A DNA stretch of 64,000 nucleotides from Flavobacterium sp. MDT1-60 (GTDB lineage: Bacteria; Bacteroidota; Bacteroidia; Flavobacteriales; Flavobacteriaceae): contig NZ_CP062159.1 of the NCBI RefSeq assembly GCF_014844035.1, positions 1,612,001 through 1,676,000 of the forward strand, written 5' to 3'. The notes under the pieces are model-generated. The model was not told the origin of the DNA, made no database searches, and saw nothing but the letters and a program-made list of their open reading frames with translations. This document shows positions 42,409 to 51,064 of the stretch, piece after piece (positions within the stretch are counted from its first letter, which is position 1; each line of letters opens with the position of its first letter). The translations under genes and the position numbers were made by a program.

Positions 42409-43131
42409 ATGAAAAACTATTTAAAATATATCGCCTTAGTAATCATCGGAACAGTAGTGAGTTGTAAAGATGACACTCAGAAGCCGAAAGTGATTTATGA
42501 TGCTTCAAATAAGGCAAAAGTGTTAACTAAAACAGATTCTACCCAGATAGAAGTGGCTGATTTACCAATTCAGATGGAAGGAACGAATTATTTAATTCAT
42601 CCTGTTGGAGATTTAAGGGTTTTTGAAAAAGGAACAAAAGCACGTTACGGATCATCGAGTGTGAATGATGTTAGTTTTACTATTTCGAACCTTGGCGAAT
42701 ATGAAATTACGGGTTATTTACAAAACCTGAAATTTCAAAGAATTGACTCAGATTCTATTCGTCCTCTTTCTGATAAACCAGTTTTGATTTTAACGGCTAC
42801 TTATTTAAAAGCAATTGCAGATCGCACTCTGAACAAAATTATGGTGTACACTTTAACTGATTCTGATACCAATAAAGATGGTAAAATAGATACAGGTGAT
42901 ATTAAAACATTGTATTTAAGTGATATTAGCGGAGAGAATTTTACTAAAGTTTCACCGGATCTTCAGGAATTAGTAGATTGGAGTTTGGTCGAATCTAAAA
43001 ATCGTATTTATTTTAGAACTATTGAAGATACCAATCAAAATGGACAATTCGATAAAAACGATGTGTTGCATTACAACTATATTGATTTGGCCTCTAAAAA
43101 ATGGGAAATTAAAAATTATAAACCGATATAA
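42409..43131 (+). CDS. Lipoprotein with two calcium-loop-like motifs
   Basis: A 240-residue predicted lipoprotein (lipobox VVSC, Cys19, followed by KDD). No family recognised. Two EF-hand/dockerin-like loops are visible in the C-terminal half: DSDTNKDGKIDTGDI (about 158-172) and DTNQNGQFDKND (about 214-225), both with D-x-[DN]-x-[DN]-G spacing typical of Ca2+ binding. Other regions are beta-rich (FTISNLGEYEITGYL). The envelope location is inferred from the signal. Role unknown; it may bind calcium at the surface. Monocistronic, followed by a strong palindromic terminator. Confidence 0.78.
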   Translation: MKNYLKYIALVIIGTVVSCKDDTQKPKVIYDASNKAKVLTKTDSTQIEVADLPIQMEGTNYLIHPVGDLRVFEKGTKARYGSSSVNDVSFTISNLGEYEITGYLQNLKFQRIDSDSIRPLSDKPVLILTATYLKAIADRTLNKIMVYTLTDSDTNKDGKIDTGDIKTLYLSDISGENFTKVSPDLQELVDWSLVESKNRIYFRTIEDTNQNGQFDKNDVLHYNYIDLASKKWEIKNYKPI

Positions 43132-43168
43132 GGTTCTAAGGTGCTGAGATACTACGAAGCTTCAAGGT
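43131..43168 (+). repeat. Periodic CTAAG repeat at the end of the lipoprotein gene
   Basis: AGGTTCTAAGGTGCTGAGATACTACGAAG follows the stop codon directly. It has the same step pattern as the repeats at 25297 and 27668. Confidence 0.65.
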
Positions 43169-43183
43169 TTTTCGAATCTTTGC

Positions 43184-43221
43184 AAAAAGCCAGTTAAAAA
43201 TTAATTTTTAACTGGCTTTTT
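43184..43221. terminator. 38-bp perfect palindrome, terminator
   Basis: AAAAAGCCAGTTAAAAATT and its exact reverse complement abut with no loop insert (43184-43202, 43203-43221). The T-rich end terminates the lipoprotein transcript and the A-rich end could serve the converging DUF2971 gene. Confidence 0.8.
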
Positions 43222-43312
43222 TTTATCGTAGAGTTGAAAAGTATTTTTTAAATCTTTATAATTGTAGCTTAAAAAGCCAGCATCTTAGAACCTTAGTAAC
43301 TTTAAAAAAAAA

Positions 43313-44014
43313 CTAAATCAAAATATCGCTTTCCAAATCTGATTTTTCGATTTCAAAACCAAATCCCAAACGTTCTACCAATTCAATAACAAGTTTTTTA
43401 TACCAGTTTTCAGATTTTGGATGAATGTATATTTTTTCGATTAATTGATTGATGTCAACATTTATTTTTAAACCGTCGTTCAGTTTTATGGTGCTTTTTG
43501 AAGTATCTGTAATAATACGGACTTCACGTTCGTACTGAAAACTTTTTCGCTTAAACAAAAACGGGAAAAATAAATCATCAAACGGAATATACTCTTTTTT
43601 ATAGTCGATATAATTGACTTCGCCAATATACTGATCAAAGTTATTTTCCGGCTTCAAAGCTTTCTGTAATCTTCCAATTGTCGACTGAATCGCTAATCCT
43701 TCACTGTTTTGAGTAAAAATCTGCCACATAGCAAACGATTCATATTCGTTAATATGCCAGCTACTTATAGCAACTTGTTCACGTTGTGTTTTGTAATACT
43801 TTAAAAAGTCGGGATTATCAATGGCGAGTTTCTTAATCTCTTCAAAAGTAGGTTCGCTAAAAGTGCCTTCATATTGATCTTCGAACTTGTCAGAACGAGA
43901 CATGAATAATTTCTTAGACAATAATAAATCTAAAAATTTAGACAAATCCAGATATTTCCAAACAATAGTATCCGGATCTTCAGGTAGCCTTATATTTGGA
44001 TTATTAAGATACAT
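43313..44014 (-). CDS. DUF2971 family protein
   Basis: A 233-residue cytoplasmic protein: IVWKYLDLSKFLDLLLSKKLFMSRSDKFEDQYEG (about 18-51), then SSWHINEYESFAMWQIFTQNSEGLAIQST and YIDYKKEY, diagnostic of DUF2971. Such proteins are common in bacteria near mobile or defence loci, but their molecular function is unknown to me. Here the neighbours are an envelope lipoprotein and an exporter operon. No catalytic assignment is possible. Normal length and start. Confidence 0.9.
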   Translation of the reverse strand: MYLNNPNIRLPEDPDTIVWKYLDLSKFLDLLLSKKLFMSRSDKFEDQYEGTFSEPTFEEIKKLAIDNPDFLKYYKTQREQVAISSWHINEYESFAMWQIFTQNSEGLAIQSTIGRLQKALKPENNFDQYIGEVNYIDYKKEYIPFDDLFFPFLFKRKSFQYEREVRIITDTSKSTIKLNDGLKINVDINQLIEKIYIHPKSENWYKKLVIELVERLGFGFEIEKSDLESDILI

Positions 44015-44051
44015 TCTTTAAGATTTAGATAGTTTTATGTTCAAAAAAATC

Positions 44052-44128
44052 CCACAGATCACGCAGATTTAAAGATTTTATTTCATTGTTTATAAAAAAG
44101 AACCTGTGTTAATCTGCGTAATCTATGG
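44052..44128. repeat. Imperfect hairpin with AATCTGCGT arms
   Basis: The 18-base arm CCACAGATCACGCAGATT (44052-44069) and its complement (44111-44128) differ at two positions. It lies between the DUF2971 start and the end of the exporter gene, just past the exporter stop, and resembles the other long hairpins in the window. Confidence 0.7.
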
Positions 44129-44140
44129 ATAAAATTTTAT

Positions 44141-45970
44141 TTATGATTCAAAAGACTGCATCGTTACCAATTTGTGATAAGTGCCGTTATGTGCAATTAG
44201 CTCATCGTGAGTTCCTTGTTCAACTATTTTTCCTTTTTGCATTACAATGATCACGTCTGCTTTCTGAATTGTAGAAAGTCGGTGGGCAATTATAATCGAA
44301 GTTCTGTTCTGCATCATATTCTCTAAAGCAACCTGAACAAATTTTTCACTTTCAGTATCCAATGCAGATGTAGCTTCGTCTAAAATCATAATTGGAGGAT
44401 TTTTTAATACCGCTCTGGCAATAGATAAACGTTGTTTTTGTCCACCTGAAATTTTGCTTCCACTGTCTCCAATATTGGTATAAATTCCTTTCGGTAGATC
44501 TTTTACAAATTCGTAAGCATTAGCGATTTTTAACGCTTCGATGATTTCATCATCAGTGGCATCTAATTTTCCTAATGAAACGTTGGCTTTTATTGTGTCA
44601 TTAAATAAAGTGATTTCTTGCGTAACAAGTCCTATTAAATTTCTAAGCGAGTACAAACTCATGTCTTTGATGTTAATTCCGTCAATAGAAATTGTTCCTT
44701 CGTTTACATCGTAAAAGCGAGTTAATAAATTAGCAATGGTACTTTTTCCACTTCCAGATTGTCCAACCAAAGCAACAGTTTGTCCTTTTTTAATTTGAAG
44801 AGAAAAATCTTTTAGAATGCTTGTTTCTTCGTATTTGAAATTGATATTTTGAACGCTGATAATATCATCAAAAGTTGTTTTTTCGATTGCATCAGGTTTT
44901 GAAACAATTGGGTTTTCCTGATCTAAAATTTCAAGAACACGTTCAGCAGCAGCGTTTCCTCTTTTTACTCCGTAAGAAGCTTTAGAGATTGCTTTTGCAG
45001 GTGTTAGGATGTTATAAGCTAATCCCATATAGGCAATAAATGAAGGGCCACTCAGCGTTTTGTCGATCAAAACCATTTGCCCTCCATACCATAATAAAAT
45101 AGCAATAACGGTAATTCCCATAAACTCACTGGCAGGAGAAGCCAAGTTTTGACGGTTACCAATATTATTTGATAATGTAAAAAAACGTTCAGTTGAGTTT
45201 TGAAAAACCGTATTAAAGTAGTTTTCAGAATTGTATCCTTTTACGACTTTCAATCCACCAATAGTTTCTTCAATAGTAGATAAAAAAGTACCTTGCTCTT
45301 GCTGTGCTTTAGTCGATTGTTTTTTAAGTTGTTTTCCAATTAATGAAATAATATAACCGGATACAGGAATAAAAATAAAAACAAATAGTGTTAGTTTTGT
45401 GCTAATAATTAGCATTGTTGTTATGGTAAAAGCTATTGTTAATGGTTCTTTTACAATAAGTTCCAATATGGCTAAAAATGAGTTTTGAACCTCATTTACA
45501 TCAGCAGAAATTCTGGAAATAACATCTCCTTTTCTTTTTTCGGAATAAAAAGCCAAAGGAAGCTCCAATGTTTTTTTATACAACGCATTTCGCATATCTT
45601 TCAAAACACCATTTCGCAAAAAAGTGATGAAAAACATAGCTAAATAATCTGCTAAGTTTTTTAATAAGAAGATTGAAATTATAATCGCTACCATTATAGA
45701 TAAAATGTAGCCCGGATCATGATTGCCTTTTGTTGTTGTGATGTAATAGCTCAAATAATCTTCTCCATATTGCTGGAGTTTTAAAATTCCTTGATATACG
45801 GGTTTTATTTTTCTTTCTTTAGTTTGGTCAAATAATACCTGAAGCATTGGTATTAAAGCAACAAAAGAAAGTGTACTGAAAAGTGCATACAAAACATTAA
45901 AAAAGATGTTTAGGAATGCGTATTTTTTATACGGATATATAAAAGGAACTATTTTTTTGAAATTACTCAT
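44141..45970 (-). CDS. ABC transporter, MsbA-like (permease and ATPase fused)
   Basis: A 609-residue half-transporter. N-terminal transmembrane domain about 20-330 (six helices, e.g. YAFLNIFFNVLYALFSTLSFVALIPML). C-terminal ATPase: Walker A VGQSGSGKST (about 395-404), signature SGGQKQRLS (about 500), Walker B IMILDEATSALD. It works as a homodimer and exports lipid A-type lipids or drugs; MsbA-like because it sits with envelope genes. The start codon is immediately after the YhcG stop (adjacent bases 45970/45971), so it is translated from the same message as the sugar mutase and nuclease. Confidence 0.94.
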   Translation of the reverse strand: MSNFKKIVPFIYPYKKYAFLNIFFNVLYALFSTLSFVALIPMLQVLFDQTKERKIKPVYQGILKLQQYGEDYLSYYITTTKGNHDPGYILSIMVAIIISIFLLKNLADYLAMFFITFLRNGVLKDMRNALYKKTLELPLAFYSEKRKGDVISRISADVNEVQNSFLAILELIVKEPLTIAFTITTMLIISTKLTLFVFIFIPVSGYIISLIGKQLKKQSTKAQQEQGTFLSTIEETIGGLKVVKGYNSENYFNTVFQNSTERFFTLSNNIGNRQNLASPASEFMGITVIAILLWYGGQMVLIDKTLSGPSFIAYMGLAYNILTPAKAISKASYGVKRGNAAAERVLEILDQENPIVSKPDAIEKTTFDDIISVQNINFKYEETSILKDFSLQIKKGQTVALVGQSGSGKSTIANLLTRFYDVNEGTISIDGINIKDMSLYSLRNLIGLVTQEITLFNDTIKANVSLGKLDATDDEIIEALKIANAYEFVKDLPKGIYTNIGDSGSKISGGQKQRLSIARAVLKNPPIMILDEATSALDTESEKFVQVALENMMQNRTSIIIAHRLSTIQKADVIIVMQKGKIVEQGTHDELIAHNGTYHKLVTMQSFES

Positions 45971-47008
45971 TTATTTTTTGATGTTATTTTCTGCTATGGC
46001 AATAGCTCTTTCGAGTTTTTCCAGCAATAATTTTTTTTCTGGTAATTGGGTTAAATAAGCTGAAACTTTGATTTGCTCATCATTGTCAAGCATTAAATAA
46101 TTAATTTGTTCAGGAGATTTTTCACTGCACAAAATTAATCCAATTGGTTTGTTTTCGCCTTCTTTTTGTTCATTTTTCTCTAACCAACGCAGATATAATT
46201 CCATTTGGCCTTTGTAAGCTGCTTTAAATTTTCCAAGTTTTAAGTCAATAGCAACTAAACGGCGGAGGCCACGATGGTAAAAAAGCAAGTCGATGTAGAA
46301 ATCTTCATCATCAATTGTTATTCTTTTTTGGCGGGCAAGAAAAGCAAATTCGCTGCCCATTTCAGTAATAAAATTTTGGAGTTGAGCCAGTATGGAACCT
46401 TCTAAATCTTTTTCAGAATAACTATCATGCAGTCCTAAAAAATCTAAAAAATAAGGATCTCGAAAAGTCAAATCGGGGCTAATTTGTTTTTCGTTTTTTA
46501 ATAAAGCTAAGTCATTAATGATTGTTTCTTCAGGCTCTTTACTCATAGCAGTTCTTTCAAAAAGCATACTGTCAATTCGTTCTTGTAAAGTTCTTACACT
46601 CCACTGTTCGTGAATGCTCATTTGAATATAAAATTCACGTTTTATAGCGTCTTCAATGTAAATTAGATTTCTAATATGGGACCAACTCAATTTTGCACAC
46701 ATTGTGTGCAAAATTGTAAAGTCTTCAATTATAGTATTTAGCTTTATAAAACTTTGTAGATTTCTTCTATTAAAACCTATTCCATATCTTTTCGATAAAG
46801 CTTCACTTAGTGTAGGAATTATTTTCTTTCCATAATCGGCTCGATCATTTTTCAGAATCTCTTCATTGATTGTTTTTCCGATTTTCCAGTACAATAGAGT
46901 TAGTTCCTGATTAACTGTTTTAGCAACAAAATGACGGCTCTGATCTATTAATCCAATTATTGAATCTAATAGTTCAGGCTGATCATTTATATCAGGTTTG
47001 TCACTCAT
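45971..47008 (-). CDS. YhcG-family PD-(D/E)XK nuclease (DUF1016)
   Basis: A 345-residue nuclease. The N-terminal DUF1016 block is TVNQELTLLYWKIGKTINEEIL ... GKKIIPTLSEALSKRYGIGFNRRNLQSFIKL, with AKLSWSHIRNLIYI as the family hallmark. C-terminal nuclease core: FAFLARQKRITIDDEDFYIDLLFYHRGLRRLVAIDLKLGKFKAAYKGQM, with Asp and D-L-K of the PD-(D/E)XK site (about 240-268). It probably cuts DNA and may act in recombination or conflict. It is squeezed between sugar mutase and ABC exporter with 4- and 0-base gaps, which looks like an insertion into an envelope operon. A 29-base near-palindrome lies inside the gene (46688-46716). Confidence 0.92.
   Translation of the reverse strand: MSDKPDINDQPELLDSIIGLIDQSRHFVAKTVNQELTLLYWKIGKTINEEILKNDRADYGKKIIPTLSEALSKRYGIGFNRRNLQSFIKLNTIIEDFTILHTMCAKLSWSHIRNLIYIEDAIKREFYIQMSIHEQWSVRTLQERIDSMLFERTAMSKEPEETIINDLALLKNEKQISPDLTFRDPYFLDFLGLHDSYSEKDLEGSILAQLQNFITEMGSEFAFLARQKRITIDDEDFYIDLLFYHRGLRRLVAIDLKLGKFKAAYKGQMELYLRWLEKNEQKEGENKPIGLILCSEKSPEQINYLMLDNDEQIKVSAYLTQLPEKKLLLEKLERAIAIAENNIKK
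46688..46716. repeat. 29-base near-perfect palindrome inside the YhcG gene
   Basis: CAATTTTGCACACA, one central base, then the exact complement TGTGTGCAAAATTG. The arms are 14 bp. It encodes HTMCAKLS-region residues of the nuclease. Confidence 0.75.
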
Positions 47009-47012
47009 TTTA

Positions 47013-48743
47013 TTATTTCAACTGCATTCCTGCAATAATATTTTCTATTTTTTGATCTAAGAATTTTTCAGCAGTATCAAAATCCTGAACCGATTCTAAT
47101 TCGGCATTTACACTAATGTAGAATTTAATTTTTGGTTCAGTACCGCTTGGTCTTGCGCAAATTTTAGAACCATCTTCCGTATAATAAATCAATACATTTG
47201 ATTTCGGAATATCCATTACAGACTCTTCACCAGTCAATAAATTCAAAGCAATTGATGATTGGTAATCTTCCACCATAATTACACGTTGTCCGCTGATTTC
47301 TTTCAAAGGGTTTTCACGTAAATCAATCATCATTTGATTAATTTCCTGTAAACCTTCCATTCCTTTTTTGGTCAATGACACCAAATATTCTTTGTAAAAA
47401 CCATGTTCAACATAAAGTTGTAAAAGTTCTTTGTAAACAGTGCTTCCGGCAGCTTTAGCCTGGGCAGCAACTTCACATATTAATAAGGTAGCAGCAACTG
47501 CGTCTTTATCTCTAACAGCATCACCAACCATAAAACCAAAGCTTTCTTCACCTCCTCCAATAAATTGAAGTTCAGGGAAATCTTTAATCATTTTGGCAAT
47601 CCATTTAAAACCTGTCAATCCAACTTTGCATTCAACACCATAGCTTGTTGCTAATTCCATCATCATCGGCGTAGAGACAATTGTAGAACCAACGAATTGT
47701 TTTCCGTTAATTTTTCCGGCTTTTTTCCATTGTTTCAATAAGAAAGAAGTCATCAAAATCATGGTTTGATTTCCGTTAAGCAAAATCATTTTACCATCAT
47801 TATTCCGAACGGCAACACCTAAACGGTCACAATCAGGATCCGTTCCAACAACAATATCTGAATTTGTTTTATCTGCCAAAGCTAAAGCCATAGTCAAAGC
47901 TTCCGGCTCTTCTGGATTTGGAGATTTAACCGTTGGGAAATCTCCATCAGGAATAGCTTGTTCCGGTACAATATGTACATTTTTGTAACCTGCCTGAGAT
48001 AATGTATCCGGAACAGATTTTATTGAAGTTCCGTGCAATGAAGTAAATACAATCTGCAAATTATCTTTTGCTTCAGCCGGAGTATTAAAACTGGCATTTT
48101 CAATAGACGATTTCACAAAAGCCTTGTCGATTTCTGTATCGATGTATTGAATCAGACTTTCGTTTGCATTAAATTTAATTTTGTCGTAGCCTAAATTTTC
48201 AATTACGTTAATAATTGCAGCATCTTCCGGCGGAACAATTTGTCCACCATCTTCCCAATATACTTTGTAGCCGTTATATTCCGGTGGATTATGTGAAGCT
48301 GTTAATACAATTCCACATTGACAGCCTAAATATTTAAGGGCAAAAGACAATTCCGGAGTCGGTCTTAAATCTGAGAATAAATAAACCTGGATTCCGTTTG
48401 CAGAGAAAACATCAGCAACAACTTTAGCCAGCGTATTACTATTATGACGACAATCATAAGCAATAACAACCTTTAAAGGTTGGTTTGGAAAAACTTCATG
48501 TAAGTAATCAGATAGACCCTGAGTGTTTTTTCCAAGTGTATATTTGTTAATTCTGTTGTTTCCAACGCCCATAACACCACGCATTCCACCAGTTCCAAAT
48601 TCAAGATTTTTATAGAAACTTTCTTCAAGTTCTTTAGGAGACGTTGTCATTAATTCTTTAACTGCCGCTTGTGTTTCTTTGTCAAATGTAGGGGTCAGCC
48701 ATTCGTTTACAGCATTCAAAATATTAGGTGCAATATTCATCAT
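47013..48743 (-). CDS. Phospho-sugar mutase (phosphoglucomutase/phosphomannomutase family)
   Basis: A 576-residue alpha-D-phosphohexomutase. Sequence landmarks: active-site Ser loop [16 protein letters not shown] (about 143-158), metal loop [13 protein letters not shown] (about 295-307), sugar-binding [13 protein letters not shown], and phosphate-binding [12 protein letters not shown] near the C-terminus. It interconverts glucose- or mannose-1- and -6-phosphates, feeding LPS and glycan synthesis. The length matches the longer PGM2-like group common in Bacteroidota. It is the first gene of an operon with YhcG and the MsbA-like exporter. A second ATG one codon later is an alternative start. Confidence 0.95.
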   Translation of the reverse strand: MMNIAPNILNAVNEWLTPTFDKETQAAVKELMTTSPKELEESFYKNLEFGTGGMRGVMGVGNNRINKYTLGKNTQGLSDYLHEVFPNQPLKVVIAYDCRHNSNTLAKVVADVFSANGIQVYLFSDLRPTPELSFALKYLGCQCGIVLTASHNPPEYNGYKVYWEDGGQIVPPEDAAIINVIENLGYDKIKFNANESLIQYIDTEIDKAFVKSSIENASFNTPAEAKDNLQIVFTSLHGTSIKSVPDTLSQAGYKNVHIVPEQAIPDGDFPTVKSPNPEEPEALTMALALADKTNSDIVVGTDPDCDRLGVAVRNNDGKMILLNGNQTMILMTSFLLKQWKKAGKINGKQFVGSTIVSTPMMMELATSYGVECKVGLTGFKWIAKMIKDFPELQFIGGGEESFGFMVGDAVRDKDAVAATLLICEVAAQAKAAGSTVYKELLQLYVEHGFYKEYLVSLTKKGMEGLQEINQMMIDLRENPLKEISGQRVIMVEDYQSSIALNLLTGEESVMDIPKSNVLIYYTEDGSKICARPSGTEPKIKFYISVNAELESVQDFDTAEKFLDQKIENIIAGMQLK

Positions 48744-48838
48744 TCGTATTTTTTTATATTTAAATAATAATTTTCAGGAGCTATTTACTTCAGCAGTTCG
48801 CTCCACTCGTGTCCTGTGTCCTTTCAATCTTTTGTGTC

Positions 48839-48856
48839 TCCCGATAGCTATCGGGA
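48839..48856. repeat. Perfect 18-bp palindrome TCCCGATAGC-type
   Basis: TCCCGATAG and its complement CTATCGGGA join without a loop, in the 151-base gap before the sugar mutase start and after the glycosyltransferase stop. CCCGAT...ATCGGG is also found in the 6S-like RNA and CCCGAGGCTTCGGG near 55570, so it is a common short element here. The rest of the gap holds no gene. Confidence 0.6.
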
Positions 48857-48894
48857 CCATCACAAAAGGATTTTCCCTCCCATCAGGGCTAGGT

Positions 48895-49848
48895 TTATGT
48901 TAAAAAATTAACCTCTCGGGCAACTTTATAACGCGCTTCATTACTTTTGGTTCTCAAAATAATTTCTCCTAAAAATCCGGCCAAAAACAACTGTGTCCCT
49001 ATTATCATTGATGTGATTGATAAATAAAAATGGGGTCTTTCAGTAATTAAACGGCTTGTTTTGTGAATAAATAACTTATCGATTCCTAAGTATAAAGCTA
49101 ACAAAAATCCAATCATAAACATAATGGATCCTAATAAACCAAATAAGTGCATTGGTCTTTTTCCAAATCTTGATAAAAACCAAATCGTAATCAAATCAAG
49201 AAAACCGTTGATAAAACGATCCATGCCAAATTTGGTTTCACCATATTTTCTAGCCTGGTGAATTACAACTTTTTCCCCAATTTTGTTAAAACCGGCATTT
49301 TTTGCCAAAACCGGAATGTATCGGTGCATTTCACCTGATACTTCAATGTTTTTTACAACGGTGTTTTTGTATGCTTTTAATCCGCAGTTAAAATCATTCA
49401 ATTCAACTCCTGAAGTTTTTCTGGCAGCCCAATTAAATAATTTTGAAGGTAAATTTTTTGCCACAACAGAGTCGTAGCGTTTCTTTTTCCAACCTGAAAC
49501 CAAATCAAATTTTTCTTTGGTAATCATTTCAAACAATCCTGGAATCTCATCAGGACTGTCTTGCAGATCGGCATCCATAGTAATAATGACGTCGCCCTTT
49601 GCTTTGGCAAAACCAGCGTGCAATGCCTGTGATTTTCCAAAGTTCTTCATGAAACGAATTCCTTTTACATTCGGGTTTTCGTTTGAAAAACTTTCAATAA
49701 TATTCCAGGAATCATCCGTACTTCCATCATCTACAAAAATGATTTCATAAGAGTAATTGTTAGATTGCATCACTTTAATAATCCACGAATAGAGTTCTTG
49801 AAGTGATTCCTCCTCGTTTAGAAGCGGTATAAGTATAGATAAATTCAT
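48895..49848 (-). CDS. Glycosyltransferase family 2 with C-terminal membrane segments (DPM1/GtrB-like)
   Basis: A 317-residue GT-A enzyme: MNLSILIPLLNEEESLQELY, DDGSTDDSW (nucleotide-binding DDG), ITMDADLQDSPDEIP (DXD region, about 91-104) and GEMHRYIPVLAK. Two hydrophobic C-terminal helices (RPMHLFGLLGSIMFMIGFLLALYLGI, FYLSITSMIIGTQLFLAGFL) place it in the membrane. The GtrB/DPM1-like class transfers a sugar to a polyprenyl phosphate at the inner membrane for surface glycan synthesis. It starts 9 bases after the DUF4199 gene, in an operon. Confidence 0.94.
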   Translation of the reverse strand: MNLSILIPLLNEEESLQELYSWIIKVMQSNNYSYEIIFVDDGSTDDSWNIIESFSNENPNVKGIRFMKNFGKSQALHAGFAKAKGDVIITMDADLQDSPDEIPGLFEMITKEKFDLVSGWKKKRYDSVVAKNLPSKLFNWAARKTSGVELNDFNCGLKAYKNTVVKNIEVSGEMHRYIPVLAKNAGFNKIGEKVVIHQARKYGETKFGMDRFINGFLDLITIWFLSRFGKRPMHLFGLLGSIMFMIGFLLALYLGIDKLFIHKTSRLITERPHFYLSITSMIIGTQLFLAGFLGEIILRTKSNEARYKVAREVNFLT

Positions 49849-49857
49849 TTATTTTTT

Positions 49858-50388
49858 TTATTCTTGTGTAGTTTTGCTTTTAAAAAATGCCGCAAAAATT
49901 AAACCGAAAATTGCACTTATTACGATCGCAAAAACAGATCCTTTTATTAATTCTAAAGTCGAATAAGGATTGCTTAATTTCATTTTTGCAATAGTTTCAT
50001 TAATAACTGAAGCTGGTGATCCAAATTTTTGCATCATTCCAACAGTATATTTAATCATTAACTCACTTAAAGTGTCTTTCGCACCAGGATCAATAACATT
50101 AAATAGAATAATATTAAAAAGAGTAGAAATCAGAATTCCGATTACCGCAGCAATAAAATAAGTAGTAAAAGCTTCTTTAAAGCTAAAAACGCCATTTAGT
50201 TCTTTCTTTGTTTTAGAAAGTAAAATGATAGAAATAGTTAAGCTGATAGCGATTCCTATTAATCCCATCCACCATGCTGTGAACAAATTTAAATCAACCG
50301 CATAGATAGTTGCAGTTATTAAAGCAGATGCAATTCCAATCATTACACCGTAAGTAATCCCGTTCTTTTTTATAACTTCATTAATCAT
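49858..50388 (-). CDS. DUF4199 membrane protein
   Basis: 176 residues from the ATG at 50388; an earlier in-frame start at 50427 lacks the family start. It has four hydrophobic helices: GVMIGIASALITATIYAV, WWMGLIGIAISLTISIILL, FTTYFIAAVIGILISTLFNIILF and GSVFAIVISAIFGLIFAAFF. A Bacteroidota family of unknown function. The start is MINEVIKKNGITYGV. It precedes the GT2 gene by 9 bases, which may mean membrane assistance to glycan export, but that is only context. Confidence 0.9.
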   Translation of the reverse strand: MINEVIKKNGITYGVMIGIASALITATIYAVDLNLFTAWWMGLIGIAISLTISIILLSKTKKELNGVFSFKEAFTTYFIAAVIGILISTLFNIILFNVIDPGAKDTLSELMIKYTVGMMQKFGSPASVINETIAKMKLSNPYSTLELIKGSVFAIVISAIFGLIFAAFFKSKTTQE

Positions 50389-50491
50389 ATTTCTATATGT
50401 TTTAAAATTAATCCACAAATATAGCAATTCCTGATATAATCGCAGATAAAAAAAACTTTTTGAATTTCACTAAAAAAAATGAGCTAAATGT

Positions 50492-50520
50492 TTGTTTATT
50501 AAAAAAGAATTGTAAATTTG
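50492..50520 (+). promoter_or_regulatory. rpmE2 promoter, TTG-N18-TAAATTTG
   Basis: TTG (50492-50494) and TAAATTTG (50513-50520) are 18 bases apart. The -7 box sits 117 bases before the rpmE2 ATG, so the mRNA has a leader of roughly 110 bases. Confidence 0.75.
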
Positions 50521-50637
50521 CACACTCAAAAATAATTAAATTTTTAAACAAAAAAAGAGTATCCTTTGTTTACACCTTTTTCTAACCATGGAAAAGCTTC
50601 AAAATAAAAATACTCTAAACAATAAATAAAAGAAAAG
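50521..50637 (+). promoter_or_regulatory. Structured leader of rpmE2 with mini-ORF
   Basis: The leader between promoter and ATG contains AAACAAA (50546-50552) that can pair with TTTGTTT (50565-50571). It also contains AGAGTAT (50556-50562), which lies in the loop of that stem and is complementary to ATACTCT (50610-50616) just before the start. A 13-codon ORF starting ATGGAAAAGCTTC lies at 50588-50629, followed 8 bases later by the rpmE2 ATG. The two pairings could be alternatives, as expected for r-protein leader autoregulation. Confidence 0.5.
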
Positions 50638-50892
50638 ATGAAAAAAGGAATTCACCCAGAAAATTACAGATTAGTTGCATTTAAAGACATGTCAAATGAC
50701 GAAGTTTTTATTACTAAATCTACTGCAGATACAAGAGAAACAATTGAAGTTGACGGAGTTGAGTATCCAGTTGTAAAAATGGAGATTTCCAGAACATCTC
50801 ACCCTTTTTATACTGGTAAATCTAAACTTATCGATACTGCAGGACGTATTGATAAATTTAAAACTAAATACGCAAAACACGTTAAAAACTAA
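50638..50892 (+). CDS. rpmE2: Type B 50S ribosomal protein L31
   Basis: 84 residues, starting [35 protein letters not shown]. The sequence has no Cys pairs of the zinc-binding L31 form, so it is the type B (YkgM-like, Zn-independent) L31. The core [24 protein letters not shown] (about 54-77) is the L31 C-terminal signature. It binds at the large subunit central protuberance. It is monocistronic with its own promoter, a long leader and a terminator. Confidence 0.96.
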   Translation: MKKGIHPENYRLVAFKDMSNDEVFITKSTADTRETIEVDGVEYPVVKMEISRTSHPFYTGKSKLIDTAGRIDKFKTKYAKHVKN

Positions 50893-50911
50893 TAACTGTT
50901 TTTATTCATAT

Positions 50912-50940
50912 AAAAGCCTTCCAGTCGGAAGGCTTTTTTT
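50912..50940 (+). terminator. Terminator of rpmE2
   Basis: AAAAGCCTTCC / GGAAGGCTTTT stem with a 4-base loop and T-run, about 20 bases after the stop. Confidence 0.92.
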
Positions 50941-51064
50941 ATGCGATATTCTCACTTTGGTATTGATTTAGTAAAAGTCTGATTTATTTAAACAAATAAA
51001 ATATTTGTAACTTTGAACTCGATAACCAAATCAAGATTTTAATAAGTACCAAATTTAAATATTT

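Noticed and set aside
43184..43221. Operator function for the 38-bp palindrome
   Set aside because: T- and A-rich flanks and the position between converging genes fit a terminator; no promoter is nearby.
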